Source: Orbaceae bacterium lpD02
Lineage (GTDB): Bacteria > Pseudomonadota > Gammaproteobacteria > Enterobacterales > Orbaceae
Length of the DNA stretch: 64,000 bases
Direction of reading: 5' to 3'
NCBI GenBank assembly: GCA_036251875.1
Contig: CP133960.1
Coordinates: 372,001-436,000, forward strand
How positions within the stretch are numbered: position 1 is the stretch's first letter; each line of letters begins with the position of its first letter. A program made the translations under genes and the position numbers. Positions 34,602 to 44,103 of this stretch are shown one piece after another. The notes under the pieces were generated by a model. The model searched no databases and was not told the origin of the DNA. It worked only from the letters and a program-made list of their open reading frames with translations.

Positions 34602-36281
34602 ATGAAGAATATAAATCAACGATATATTACATATGATAAACCGGTTGTACGTGAAAAATATCGATTTGGTAGTAAACGGGTTGAAAATTTTTATGATGAT
34701 TGTATGAAAGTCATTAATGAAATCGATGTTGGGTATTTTTACCGTGTAACCGTTAAACGCCATGTCACCGAAATAATAATATGCAATATGTTTAAACTGA
34801 AAGTGAGTGGCTCAGAACTGAGTTATTATAAGTACCGTATTCACGCTAAACGTTGGCAGAATTTGAAAAATAGCAAAGGTAGAAATAACGATTTTGTTAT
34901 CAAGCATTTGTCCCTTATTGAGGCAACCTCAACGTTATACAAACGATTTTTGACTGATGCAATTCTTGAGATAATGTATCACAAGAAAAATGAGTTTATC
35001 TTTGAAAATGAAGATACCCAGCTAGGTTTTGAAGCAATTAAAAGGATTATCCTGGCTAAATTATTAAAGAAAGCGGCCAAGCATAATGCGCCTTTATTGG
35101 GTAGGTCATTTATGCGGATGCTGTGGGATAGCATTATTAATAAAGAGGTTTACTCGTACTCTGTTCGCATTTACTTAAAACCACCGACATTGGCACAGTA
35201 TTTTAATATTGCTAAGATGGATATTGACTCACTGCGCCGGATTGGTAAAGAAAATCCGAATCTGTTCCCCGTTTTAGCTTCACTTAAACCTGATGATATT
35301 AAACAGGTTGATTTATTTTCTAAAAAGCGTTGGGTTGCTTCAAGTTCTGCCCACGACGATTCGATTTGCTTACCGCTCTATTTTTCATGTAAATCAACCT
35401 GGAATTTTTTTAAGCAAATGAAAAGCCGATTCATCAAAGATTATCTGCACAATGTGCGACAGGCTAATGATGCGGAGTATAGTTTATGTGTGATTGAGTC
35501 ATTAATGGTTATTCCCCATATTAAAAGACAACGTGTCTACATTATCAATTTTCTACAAAGTTTCTTGTTTAGGTATGAAACAAATGGTTATGAACCGATG
35601 CGGGGGCGTGGGCATACCAATAAATTTTTTCAAATCACAGCCAATCAGCGTACGGTTTTAGTCAATCTATTAATGGAGCAACTCTTATTAATTCGTAGCC
35701 AGCTTTCCCTCCCTATTTTTAAAAAGGATTTTATTAAATTTAATGGCAGAGACGTCGTGCTGTTTATCGACAAATTTAAGGATATTCTTGATTTTTTAAT
35801 TCATAACCCGGATGTTTATTTAAGAAAAAATAAAACGTTTAACAGCTTGCTTGCGGACACAAGGCAATGGGAGCAGGTCGTTGCTATGAATAAAAGCAAA
35901 AAATTAGCTAAAATTACCTGGCACAAATCTATCCCAGATACCATTATAGAGGGTTTGCATGTAAAAGAGTTAAATACTGGCCAGGATGTCTATATTGAAG
36001 GCATTCAAATGCACCACTGCATACAGACTTACATCAAGCATGCTAAGCACAATACCTATAAAATATTTTCGATTAGTAGTGTTGATGCATCAGAAAGCAA
36101 AGGTGAGAGGGCGACATTGGGTGCTGCATTCAATCGCCGGGATAAACGTTGGAAGCTGGAGCAAGTCCGTGGTGTGTGTAATGAGGAAGTTTCAGAGCAG
36201 ATTTTGCATGTCAGCAATGAAATTGTCTCAATGCTCAATAAAACGGCTCAAAAAGCGTTAAATGGCGCAAAACAAGGGTAA
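34602..36281 (+). CDS. PcfJ-like protein
   Basis: A 559-residue soluble protein. The C-terminal 130 residues carry the PcfJ-type signature: VKELNTGQDVYIEGIQMHHCI then YIKHAKHNTYKIFSISS, and RWKLEQVRGVCNEEVS. The rest is helical, with many Lys/Tyr/Arg. PcfJ is named from the pCF10 conjugative plasmid and occurs on many mobile elements and phages; its activity is not known to me. It stands alone between the transfer operon and the T6SS cargo. Confidence 0.75.
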   Translation: MKNINQRYITYDKPVVREKYRFGSKRVENFYDDCMKVINEIDVGYFYRVTVKRHVTEIIICNMFKLKVSGSELSYYKYRIHAKRWQNLKNSKGRNNDFVIKHLSLIEATSTLYKRFLTDAILEIMYHKKNEFIFENEDTQLGFEAIKRIILAKLLKKAAKHNAPLLGRSFMRMLWDSIINKEVYSYSVRIYLKPPTLAQYFNIAKMDIDSLRRIGKENPNLFPVLASLKPDDIKQVDLFSKKRWVASSSAHDDSICLPLYFSCKSTWNFFKQMKSRFIKDYLHNVRQANDAEYSLCVIESLMVIPHIKRQRVYIINFLQSFLFRYETNGYEPMRGRGHTNKFFQITANQRTVLVNLLMEQLLLIRSQLSLPIFKKDFIKFNGRDVVLFIDKFKDILDFLIHNPDVYLRKNKTFNSLLADTRQWEQVVAMNKSKKLAKITWHKSIPDTIIEGLHVKELNTGQDVYIEGIQMHHCIQTYIKHAKHNTYKIFSISSVDASESKGERATLGAAFNRRDKRWKLEQVRGVCNEEVSEQILHVSNEIVSMLNKTAQKALNGAKQG

Positions 36282-36343
36282 TTCGGGTTAATGGTAATTG
36301 CATCAAGGGGAAGGGGTTTTAAGGGTAATTTGTTAATGGTAAG

Positions 36344-36364
36344 GGGCCATAATGGGAATGGCCC
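36344..36364. repeat. Hairpin of a recurring cassette-border module
   Basis: GGGCCAT (36344-36350) and ATGGCCC (36358-36364) form a 7-bp stem. The surrounding 70 bases (AAGGGGTTTTAAGGGTAATTT and on) recur in altered form at 46710-46765 and 61280-61340, each time at the edge of a T6SS cassette. Confidence 0.5.
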
Positions 36365-36465
36365 TATCCAAAAAAGGCTACAAGCAAAACCGCCAAAAAC
36401 CTAAAAGGCTTTTGAGGGACGTAAATTGAATAGAAAATGTTTCAAAGATATTGAGGAGTTTAATT

Positions 36466-36936
36466 ATGAGAATGAAAACAGCGCTTGATGTCTGCTGTGG
36501 CTCTAGAATGTTCTACTTTGATAAACAAGACAAACGAACGTTGTTTTGTGACAATAGAAATGAAAACCATATTTTATGCGATGGAAGAGCTTTAAATATT
36601 CATCCTGATGCACAAGTCGATTTTACCCGTTTACCTTTTTTAGATGAAACATTTTATCAAGTCTCTTTCGATCCACCGCACCTGGTTAAAGTGGGTAAAA
36701 ATAGCTGGCTAGCAAAAAAATACGGATGTTTACATAGTGAAACTTGGCAAGAGGATTTGCGAAAAGCGTTTAGTGAATGCTTCCGAGTGCTAAAGAATAA
36801 CGGAATATTAATATTCAAATGGAATGAGACTGACATACCGGTCAAAGAGGTGTTAGCACTAACAGAGTATAAACCGTGGATAGGCCATATTAGTGGTAAG
36901 CGTTCAAATACACATTGGATTAGTTTTATTAAGTGA
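36466..36936 (+). CDS. Class I SAM-dependent methyltransferase
   Basis: A 156-residue short Rossmann-fold methyltransferase. Motif I is LDVCCGSRMFYFD (residues 6-18); FDPPHL is a motif IV of the DPPY type, which points to an amino-methyltransferase of DNA or another N-substrate. GAGGAG lies 7 bases before ATG 36466. Similar small enzymes are common on phages and ICEs, perhaps protecting against restriction. Its 3' two-thirds is copied at 52189-52502 together with the vgrG behind it. Confidence 0.75.
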   Translation: MRMKTALDVCCGSRMFYFDKQDKRTLFCDNRNENHILCDGRALNIHPDAQVDFTRLPFLDETFYQVSFDPPHLVKVGKNSWLAKKYGCLHSETWQEDLRKAFSECFRVLKNNGILIFKWNETDIPVKEVLALTEYKPWIGHISGKRSNTHWISFIK

Positions 36937-39272
36937 GGTAAAAAAAACTACGGTCTAAAACTCCATAAAGGGTTTGCTACAAACTATATTAGTCTTGTAT
37001 TACAAAAAGAGATTGTTTTCTTACCTTGTCTTTTAATATAAAAACACATAAAATGCAGTAATAATGGAATAAAGCAATAATAAAAACAGAATAATATAAA
37101 AGGAGTTACCCCATGCCTAGCGGTCTTGATACTGCATTAGATTCACTCACTAACGCACTTAGCACCCAGCAACATAACCGGTACTCACTGACGCTGTTAG
37201 GCTTATCATCCGCGCTCTCGGTCTTATCGGTACACGGTAATGAAGCACTTAACCAACTATGGCGTTACGAGATTATCGTCACTAGCCTTGACCCGCATAT
37301 CACTATTGATAGTGTACTTAACCAGCCCGCCCAGTTTAGCTTCTTAGCCCCCAACTTGCTAACGCAGGTCACCCACATTAGCTCACTTGATAAACCGGCA
37401 ATGCCGCGCACCTTATATGGGGTGGTGACTGAGTTTGCTCAGCTATCGGTCAATAAAGATGAGGCGCATTATCGGCTGGTACTGCAGCCACGACTGGCGC
37501 TATTTGCTAATGACCACTATAGCGCCATTTACCAAAACCAAAGTGTGGTCAGCGTGGTGGAAGAGGTGCTGCGCCGCCATGGTTTTACTGGCGTCGATTA
37601 CCGCTTAGAGTTAAAAGACAGCTACCCAGCCCGGGAGTTTATCAGCCAATGGCAAGAGAGCGACCTGGCGTTTATACAGCGTTTACTGGCCGATGTCGGT
37701 ATTTGGTTACGCTTTGAAAGCCATAGCGAACATAACTGTGATGTATTGGTATTAAGTGATTACGAACAGGGTTTTGACAACGTTGGCAGTCTGACTTACA
37801 CGCAACCGAGTGGCATGGCGGATAAGGCGTGCGATAGTGCGTGGGACTTACAGTTTGCCAGCAAAAGCGTAGCGCGTCAGGTGATTGTCCATGATGACAA
37901 CTACCGCGAGGCACAAACCGATAGATACTCATTAGTGAACAGCCAACCAAAACTTACCACCACCGCCGGCACCGATTACCGCTATGGTGAGCACTTTAAA
38001 CGTAAAGGTGATGACAACATTATTGAGAGTGGCAATTGGTATGCCAAAATCCGCCATCAGCAGCAGATTAGTGAACAGATTATTATTCACGGTAATGCCA
38101 ATGACTACCACTTAGCCCCAGGGCAACGCCTCATCATTAGCGGCAGCCCAATCAACGGCATCAGTGAAGGGATAGTGATTTTATCGACCGAGTGCTATGG
38201 TGACCGCAGCGAGGCGTATCACGTCAAGTTTACCGCTATGCCGTATAACGTATTAAAGCCGTATCGTCCAGCACCGTTACCATGGCCGCAGGTGACCGGC
38301 ACACTGCCAGCGCGGGTGACCAGTCCTGACAATGACACTTATGGTTATATTGACACCATGGGGCGTTACCGGGTTAAATTTGATTTTGACTTAAAAACCT
38401 GGCGCAGTGGTGAAGAGAGCTTATGGGTTAGGCTAGCAAAACCCTATGCCGGTGACAGCTATGGTTTCCACTTCCCCTTAATCGATGGCACCGAGGTGGC
38501 TATCGCCTTTACCGATAGTAACCCAGATAGACCGTATATCGCCCATGCCATGCATGACAGCACACATCCTGACCCTGTCACGACTATCAATAAACACCGC
38601 AATGTGCTGCGAACGCCAGCCAACAACAAACTGCGTATGGATGATAAACGCGGGCAAGAGCATATTAAACTGGCGACTGAGTACGGCAAAAGCCAGCTTA
38701 ACCTCGGTCACTTAGTTAACCAAAACAAAGAACAACGCGGCGCCGGTTTCGAGCTACGCACCGACGAATGGGGCGCCATTAGCGCGAACAAAGGTTTATA
38801 TCTAAGCGCGCAAAGCGAGCCAAAAGCCCAAGGTCAGCAGCTCGATATGCAAGGCGCGATTGCCCAGCTGGAAAACGCCTTATCGATTGCTAAAGCGCTA
38901 CAACATGCTGCGAGCAGCGCGCAGGCGCACCCCGCTGATATCGACAGTCAACAGCAGCTACAAACCGCACTCAACCAACTCACCGACGCCGGCATGATTG
39001 CCTATGCACCGGCCGGCATGGCGTTAACCAGTGATGAAAATATCCAGCTCTCCAGTGGCAACAGCATCAGCTTAACCAGTGAACAGCAGACCGACATTAG
39101 CGCGCTAAACAATATCACCTTAGCCTCATCTGAGGCGGTCGGCGTTTTCGCCCATAAGGCTGGCATCAAGCTACTGGCTAACCAAGGTCAAGTCGAACTG
39201 CAAGCCCAAAACGACGCGATGGCTATCGCCGCTAAGCAAGATATTAAAATTGATAGTGTTGAGAGCAAAGTG
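36623..39272 (+). repeat. Long direct repeat, copy 1 (methyltransferase 3' end + vgrG)
   Basis: About 2.65 kb near-identical to 52189-54836, in the same orientation and offset by 15,565-15,566 bases. It covers the methyltransferase from mid-gene, the intergenic promoter region and vgrG up to about codon 720. Past this point the two vgrG copies diverge. Confidence 0.9.
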
Positions 39273-39506
39273 GACTTTTCAGCGGCTAAAGATATCACCC
39301 TGATATGTGGTGGTTCATTTGTTAAAATTAGCGCTGCTGGCATTGAACTGGGCTCCTCCAGCAATGTAAGCGTCAAAGCGGCGGCACTGCAAAAAATGGG
39401 GCCAGCAACACAAAGTAGTTCAGCGGCAATGAATATCGATAATAAGGAACAGGATATACTATTACAAAAGCTAGTTTCGTTTGACGCAATTAACTTTACG
39501 GTATAG
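37113..39506 (+). CDS. vgrG: T6SS spike protein VgrG (copy 1)
   Basis: A 797-residue VgrG. Residues about 15-350 are the gp27-like base, including FLAPNLLTQVTHISSLDKPA and ESDLAFIQRLLADVGIWLRFE; 380-470 is the gp5-type OB fold (GYIDTMGRYRVKFDFD, VAIAFTDSNPDRPYIAHAMHD); after LRTPANNKLRMDDKRGQEHI comes the DUF2345-type needle. AAAGGAG precedes the ATG. The last 80 residues differ from copy 2 and probably select the GH19 effector encoded 20 bases downstream. The T6SS machine genes themselves are not in the window. Confidence 0.95.
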   Translation: MPSGLDTALDSLTNALSTQQHNRYSLTLLGLSSALSVLSVHGNEALNQLWRYEIIVTSLDPHITIDSVLNQPAQFSFLAPNLLTQVTHISSLDKPAMPRTLYGVVTEFAQLSVNKDEAHYRLVLQPRLALFANDHYSAIYQNQSVVSVVEEVLRRHGFTGVDYRLELKDSYPAREFISQWQESDLAFIQRLLADVGIWLRFESHSEHNCDVLVLSDYEQGFDNVGSLTYTQPSGMADKACDSAWDLQFASKSVARQVIVHDDNYREAQTDRYSLVNSQPKLTTTAGTDYRYGEHFKRKGDDNIIESGNWYAKIRHQQQISEQIIIHGNANDYHLAPGQRLIISGSPINGISEGIVILSTECYGDRSEAYHVKFTAMPYNVLKPYRPAPLPWPQVTGTLPARVTSPDNDTYGYIDTMGRYRVKFDFDLKTWRSGEESLWVRLAKPYAGDSYGFHFPLIDGTEVAIAFTDSNPDRPYIAHAMHDSTHPDPVTTINKHRNVLRTPANNKLRMDDKRGQEHIKLATEYGKSQLNLGHLVNQNKEQRGAGFELRTDEWGAISANKGLYLSAQSEPKAQGQQLDMQGAIAQLENALSIAKALQHAASSAQAHPADIDSQQQLQTALNQLTDAGMIAYAPAGMALTSDENIQLSSGNSISLTSEQQTDISALNNITLASSEAVGVFAHKAGIKLLANQGQVELQAQNDAMAIAAKQDIKIDSVESKVDFSAAKDITLICGGSFVKISAAGIELGSSSNVSVKAAALQKMGPATQSSSAAMNIDNKEQDILLQKLVSFDAINFTV

Positions 39507-39525
39507 TGACCAAGGACGAGTTACC

Positions 39526-42500
39526 ATGACAATAAAAAAAGTTACCCATTTTATCTTCCCCGTTGGTGATAAAACATTGAGCCAAGATGCCTACTATCGG
39601 GCTCTGTCCGAGGCGAAAAATGGTTTTTATCCGTTTAGCGAAAATGGCTTATGGCATGGTGGCATTCATATTGATGATGGCGTGTTTAAAAACGTCAGTC
39701 GTAATGACAATATGCTTCGCTGTATGGCACAGGGTGAAGTAATTGCCTATCGGGTCAACTCGGTTTACCCAAAAGTAATCTATGAAGACACGCTGCCCCC
39801 TACGTCACCATTAGTGAATGGTCGAGAACGCGTGGCCTATTTTTCAACCGGTTTTACCTTAGTCCGTCACTATTTTGCTATGCCCAAGGTGGCAGGTGAA
39901 ACAGATCCCCCGCCAGGCATAACGCTTTATAGTTTATATATGCATCAACTCGATTGGTATGGTTATCAAGAGTTAGCCAAAGAAGCGTCCTTAGCGCAGC
40001 CGCAGTACTGGCACTTAATATCAGGGCGCGTGAGCAGTCACTGCAAAGACCCAATCAGAGGTACCATTGTCCGTCATAATGGCGCCAAAACCCCTGGCGT
40101 CGCCTTATTGCTTAAAGGTAGCAAAATCAAGCTTGGCGATCAAATTAATAAGAGCGGATGGTATAAATTAGAATCGATTATTGAAGGTGGCTTAGTAAAC
40201 AGCAATGGAACGTTTTACGCAGACTTGGTGTCAATAACCGGATATGTGTTCGGTAAAGAGATTGGCACCATTGAGTCCGATCCCACAACCCATAAAAACA
40301 CGGTTTATACGGTAAATAAAGACAATAACGATAAAATTGGTTCACCGGAGGTTAGCGTAGCGGGGATTACGGTATACGCCAATAAAGAGGGTAAGGATGT
40401 TTTAGCCTACTTGCCCAAAGAGACACGGTTTGAGTTTGATGGACAAGAAGATGGCTATGCAAAAATCAAAAAAATTCAAACCAATTATATCCCTACAAGC
40501 TTAAAAGTTGAAGGTGGTACAACGACTGATTCGCCGCACCACGGTTGGGTAAAGGTCGCGAACTTAACTGAACTGGGCTATAAACCTAAAGCGCTTGATA
40601 AGGTGGTGGTACTCGATAGTCCGATGGCGATTAGTGCCGGTGACTTTATCGGCTATTTAGGACACAATGTGAGTAGTAATGGTCAGTTTTCACAAGCTAA
40701 AAGGCAAGTTTTAGCCACTGAAAAACGCCCTTCTAATCACAAACTCACCTTACAAGGGCACGTGGAATTATTTACCTGTGATGATTTACCGGCGTTTATC
40801 ACTAAAACCCGTCTACTTGCCGATAAGTTACCAGAGAGCGAAAAAAACCTTATCTTAGTTGAAGAAGGGGCGCAGCTTATTAGTGAAAGCCCGAGTGATG
40901 GCGAAATATTAACCGGTCGGTACATTAGCCTTATTGGCTCACCGCATGAGAGTTGCTATATACAGGCGCATGTTTATTATGTGCTTAATATCAATCGCCA
41001 GCACTGTCATGCTGAGCAAGTCATTGATACCCATACCTTACCTGATGGCGCATGGGATAGTCTTGCTGACCCTCAGCCAACCACCTACCGCTTAACTGCG
41101 GCAGATAAAGCCCAACTGGTTACCTACTATCAATTTCAATATCCAGAGTTAACGGTCGCTAATATTCCTGATACGGCGCTGCTTATTGGTTATGCGCCGT
41201 CATTTGCTGACTCAAGCCTGAGCACCTTATCAGCCAGTAACACGCACCATGGCGTGCGTGATGAGGTGCAGCTGCGCTTTAGCTTAGTGGGCGGTGACAG
41301 CGCTTATTGGGTTAACGCATGTGATGTTATGCATCTACAGGGTGGCGAAGGTCAGTTAAATCAGTCTATCAGCTATTGGAAAACCTTTCCTTTAACCTTA
41401 ACAAACTTGCCCGCGGCAGATAACACCAACACCGTTTATTACCCGCGCACGCTGCCGCTTGCCTCACTTAAGAGTGATAACCATATCGCTATCGATAAGG
41501 AGGCTAATCACTGGGCCTATATTACCGCCGGTAATCAACTCGGCAGCCCGATTAGGGGATGGGTGAATATTAGCAAAGGCGCTACTGATTATCGCCAGCC
41601 GCATATTAAACGGGTCAGCCCATGGGCATGGACAGGATATTCAACCATCAAAGAGACCGCCAATGTGGCTAACTTTGTTGAAAAGCTACAGACTAATCGT
41701 AAGATGACGTTAGATTTAAATGATTACACCGATACCATGTCGGCAATGCACCATATTTTAACTAAGACGCCCCTTAGCAAGGCGCTGCCTTACGTTTTAC
41801 CGCCCTTCACCCATAAACAGCTACAAATGGGATTACAAACACCGTGGACGGCAGAGCTTATCGGCCGCTTAGCGATAAATTATGAAAGTGAATGGTATAG
41901 CGATGAAAGCTTAAGCAAATGGAATGAGATTGATGAGCTTTATCAAAAACAGACCGAGCAAAAACGCCAAGCGATTATTGACGAGTTAACTAAAGCCAAT
42001 ATAACTGCTCCAGCGTTACGTCAACATGCGTGTAGGATACTCGATAAAAACGCGGCATACCGAATAAATGAATGGCAGTTAGAAAAGCAACACCGCATTA
42101 AACCGTCGCTATGGTGGGATGAAGTGGCTAAGGCGCAGGCAGCGCAGAGTACAACAGATACCGCAACAACTGACCAACCTGTCTTATCCAACTTAGCTGC
42201 AGACGGTAAAGCGTGGTATTTGCATCCGGTGGGGATGACGGAGTTTGTTGTTGGCGACTTATTGATAACAATGGAAATGTTAAAACTACTCTGCCCAAAC
42301 ACAAATATTTCAGATGAATTCTTATTTTTAATTAATCAATACGCGCAAGATTTTGAAATCAATACTAACTTGAGAATTGCGCATTTCCTTAGCCAAATAT
42401 CACATGAAAGTTTTGAACTCAAAAAAACAAAAGAAACTCTTCACTATTCTAAAAAACGATTTTTAGAATTATATAAAAATACAAAAACACCAAATGGGGT

Positions 42501-42921
42501 TGATTTTGACGACGAAAAAACCTATCGCCATTTGATTCAAAATGATAATGCCTTTGCAAATTGGCGCTACGGATATAGAAATAAACAGGGTATTTTAGTT
42601 AATCATCGAGGTAGGGGGTATATACATATAACATGGAAAGCAAATTATCAAAGTTATACTAAATATTACCAAAATAAACATAAAGATATAACAATAGATT
42701 TTGTAGAGACACCTGAACTATTAGAAGAAATACCTTATTCATTAGAGTCATCCTTTTTTTATTGGAGTCATGCTAATATTAATTCTCTAGCAGATAAAGG
42801 GGCGGATAAGAGTAACATTATTAATGTAAGTAAAAAAGTTAATGGCGGATTAAATGGAATTGATGACCGCATGAAAAGATTTAAACTTATTTTCAACTTT
42901 TTGGTAGGTAAAAATATATGA
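39526..42921 (+). CDS. T6SS effector with GH19 lysozyme-like domain
   Basis: About 1,131 residues from ATG 39526. The N-terminal 130 residues (GLWHGGIHIDDGVF, RCMAQGEVIAY) look like a peptidase-M23-type fold lacking an obvious catalytic set; SH3-like segments follow near 285-340 and 360-395. Residues about 890-1131 are a GH19-type chitinase/endolysin domain: AHFLSQISHESFELKKTKET with catalytic Glu961, and NHRGRGYIHITWKANYQSYTKY. It should cut peptidoglycan in rival cells after VgrG-mediated delivery. The domain's DNA is more AT-rich than the N-terminal part, suggesting toxin-tip exchange. Stop overlaps the next start. Confidence 0.85.
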   Translation: MTIKKVTHFIFPVGDKTLSQDAYYRALSEAKNGFYPFSENGLWHGGIHIDDGVFKNVSRNDNMLRCMAQGEVIAYRVNSVYPKVIYEDTLPPTSPLVNGRERVAYFSTGFTLVRHYFAMPKVAGETDPPPGITLYSLYMHQLDWYGYQELAKEASLAQPQYWHLISGRVSSHCKDPIRGTIVRHNGAKTPGVALLLKGSKIKLGDQINKSGWYKLESIIEGGLVNSNGTFYADLVSITGYVFGKEIGTIESDPTTHKNTVYTVNKDNNDKIGSPEVSVAGITVYANKEGKDVLAYLPKETRFEFDGQEDGYAKIKKIQTNYIPTSLKVEGGTTTDSPHHGWVKVANLTELGYKPKALDKVVVLDSPMAISAGDFIGYLGHNVSSNGQFSQAKRQVLATEKRPSNHKLTLQGHVELFTCDDLPAFITKTRLLADKLPESEKNLILVEEGAQLISESPSDGEILTGRYISLIGSPHESCYIQAHVYYVLNINRQHCHAEQVIDTHTLPDGAWDSLADPQPTTYRLTAADKAQLVTYYQFQYPELTVANIPDTALLIGYAPSFADSSLSTLSASNTHHGVRDEVQLRFSLVGGDSAYWVNACDVMHLQGGEGQLNQSISYWKTFPLTLTNLPAADNTNTVYYPRTLPLASLKSDNHIAIDKEANHWAYITAGNQLGSPIRGWVNISKGATDYRQPHIKRVSPWAWTGYSTIKETANVANFVEKLQTNRKMTLDLNDYTDTMSAMHHILTKTPLSKALPYVLPPFTHKQLQMGLQTPWTAELIGRLAINYESEWYSDESLSKWNEIDELYQKQTEQKRQAIIDELTKANITAPALRQHACRILDKNAAYRINEWQLEKQHRIKPSLWWDEVAKAQAAQSTTDTATTDQPVLSNLAADGKAWYLHPVGMTEFVVGDLLITMEMLKLLCPNTNISDEFLFLINQYAQDFEINTNLRIAHFLSQISHESFELKKTKETLHYSKKRFLELYKNTKTPNGVDFDDEKTYRHLIQNDNAFANWRYGYRNKQGILVNHRGRGYIHITWKANYQSYTKYYQNKHKDITIDFVETPELLEEIPYSLESSFFYWSHANINSLADKGADKSNIINVSKKVNGGLNGIDDRMKRFKLIFNFLVGKNI

Positions 42922-43886
42922 GAAATGTAATCCTTGTATTTATTTTATTATTTTGCCAATTTATTAATGCAAATGAATGTCAATATTTTCAAGATAAAAA
43001 AGAGATAAAATTTCAAACGACAGATGAATTTGGTTGTATTTATGAAGACCGAGAGCTTCACTCTTTTGATGCTCATAAAATCTCATTGATTTTCCAATTG
43101 ATTAATGAGGGTAAAGAGATATTACAATTAAAAATTAAAGATCAAGATAATAATGATAAGTATAATATATTCGATATTTTCTTGTACTCTGCGCCAGAAG
43201 TAGACAAAATTCGAGACGCCATATTTCTTGAGAAGAAAAATATCTTATTCCTATTGCATGGTTATACTGCAACAGTAATTAATGAATTCGATGAAACAGA
43301 AGTCGATGCAGCTTTTTATGATATATCAATATATAAAATTTATAATAATACTCCAATCAAAATTTCATCAGATGCAACAGCAATAGATTTTAGTGGTATT
43401 GATGGTTTTTACAATGGAAAGTATCAACGCTATCCATATAAAAAACATGAAATTTTATTAGAAAAAATCAATACGGTTAATTTTAATGATGAATATATTA
43501 TTAAGTCGATAGAAAACTTATTAAAACAGGATCACACAGATGAGGAATCTAATATTATTGGTCATCTGTGGAGCATCGAAACGATAGATAGTATCATTTC
43601 TGATATTCCAATTACTCAAAATAATGTAGAAAGTTATAATAATATTGCATATTATTTTGAGAAAATGGAGTTATACGATGAATCTATCTTTATTTTAGAT
43701 AAAATAGTCTCTTTATATCCAAATAGAACTGTTTCTTATATAAATTTGGGTGATACTTATTGGAAACTAGGTAAAAAAGATGAAGCTTTAAAAGCTTATC
43801 AAAAATATATTGATTTTATGACTAAAAATGGAAAAAAGAATAGAATACCAGCAAGAATAATCGAGCATATGACACAGGCAAATTGA
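42918..43886 (+). CDS. Probable periplasmic immunity protein with TPR
   Basis: A 322-residue exported protein: signal peptide ending near INA-N (residue 18), an unknown central domain, and one to two TPR repeats at about residues 237-305 (ESYNNIAYYFEKMELYDES, SYINLGDTYWKLGKKDEAL). Its ATG overlaps the effector stop (ATGA), so production is coupled. A periplasmic location is what is needed to block a peptidoglycan hydrolase. The immunity role is inferred from position, coupling and export. Very AT-rich. Confidence 0.7.
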   Translation: MRNVILVFILLFCQFINANECQYFQDKKEIKFQTTDEFGCIYEDRELHSFDAHKISLIFQLINEGKEILQLKIKDQDNNDKYNIFDIFLYSAPEVDKIRDAIFLEKKNILFLLHGYTATVINEFDETEVDAAFYDISIYKIYNNTPIKISSDATAIDFSGIDGFYNGKYQRYPYKKHEILLEKINTVNFNDEYIIKSIENLLKQDHTDEESNIIGHLWSIETIDSIISDIPITQNNVESYNNIAYYFEKMELYDESIFILDKIVSLYPNRTVSYINLGDTYWKLGKKDEALKAYQKYIDFMTKNGKKNRIPARIIEHMTQAN

Positions 43887-44103
43887 AATAGAAGCAACGC
43901 AATTAAATTATCAACAGTCTTTATTATGACTTCATAAAGCATGTCAAAATGACATTACCGATGAATACAAGTTATATGCTGAGATAATAAAAAAATGTAA
44001 ATATGACTGATTAATGTATTGATAGTAATAGCCTAAATAGTAGAATAATTAATGAGCTTAAATGTCAATCAGATTCTATCTAATTCCTAATACTTATAAC
44101 TAA

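Noticed and set aside
38459-38715. Several 76-77-residue frames on both strands within vgrG (also at 54033-54280)
   Set aside because: Shadows of a conserved gene; they recur only because the gene is duplicated.
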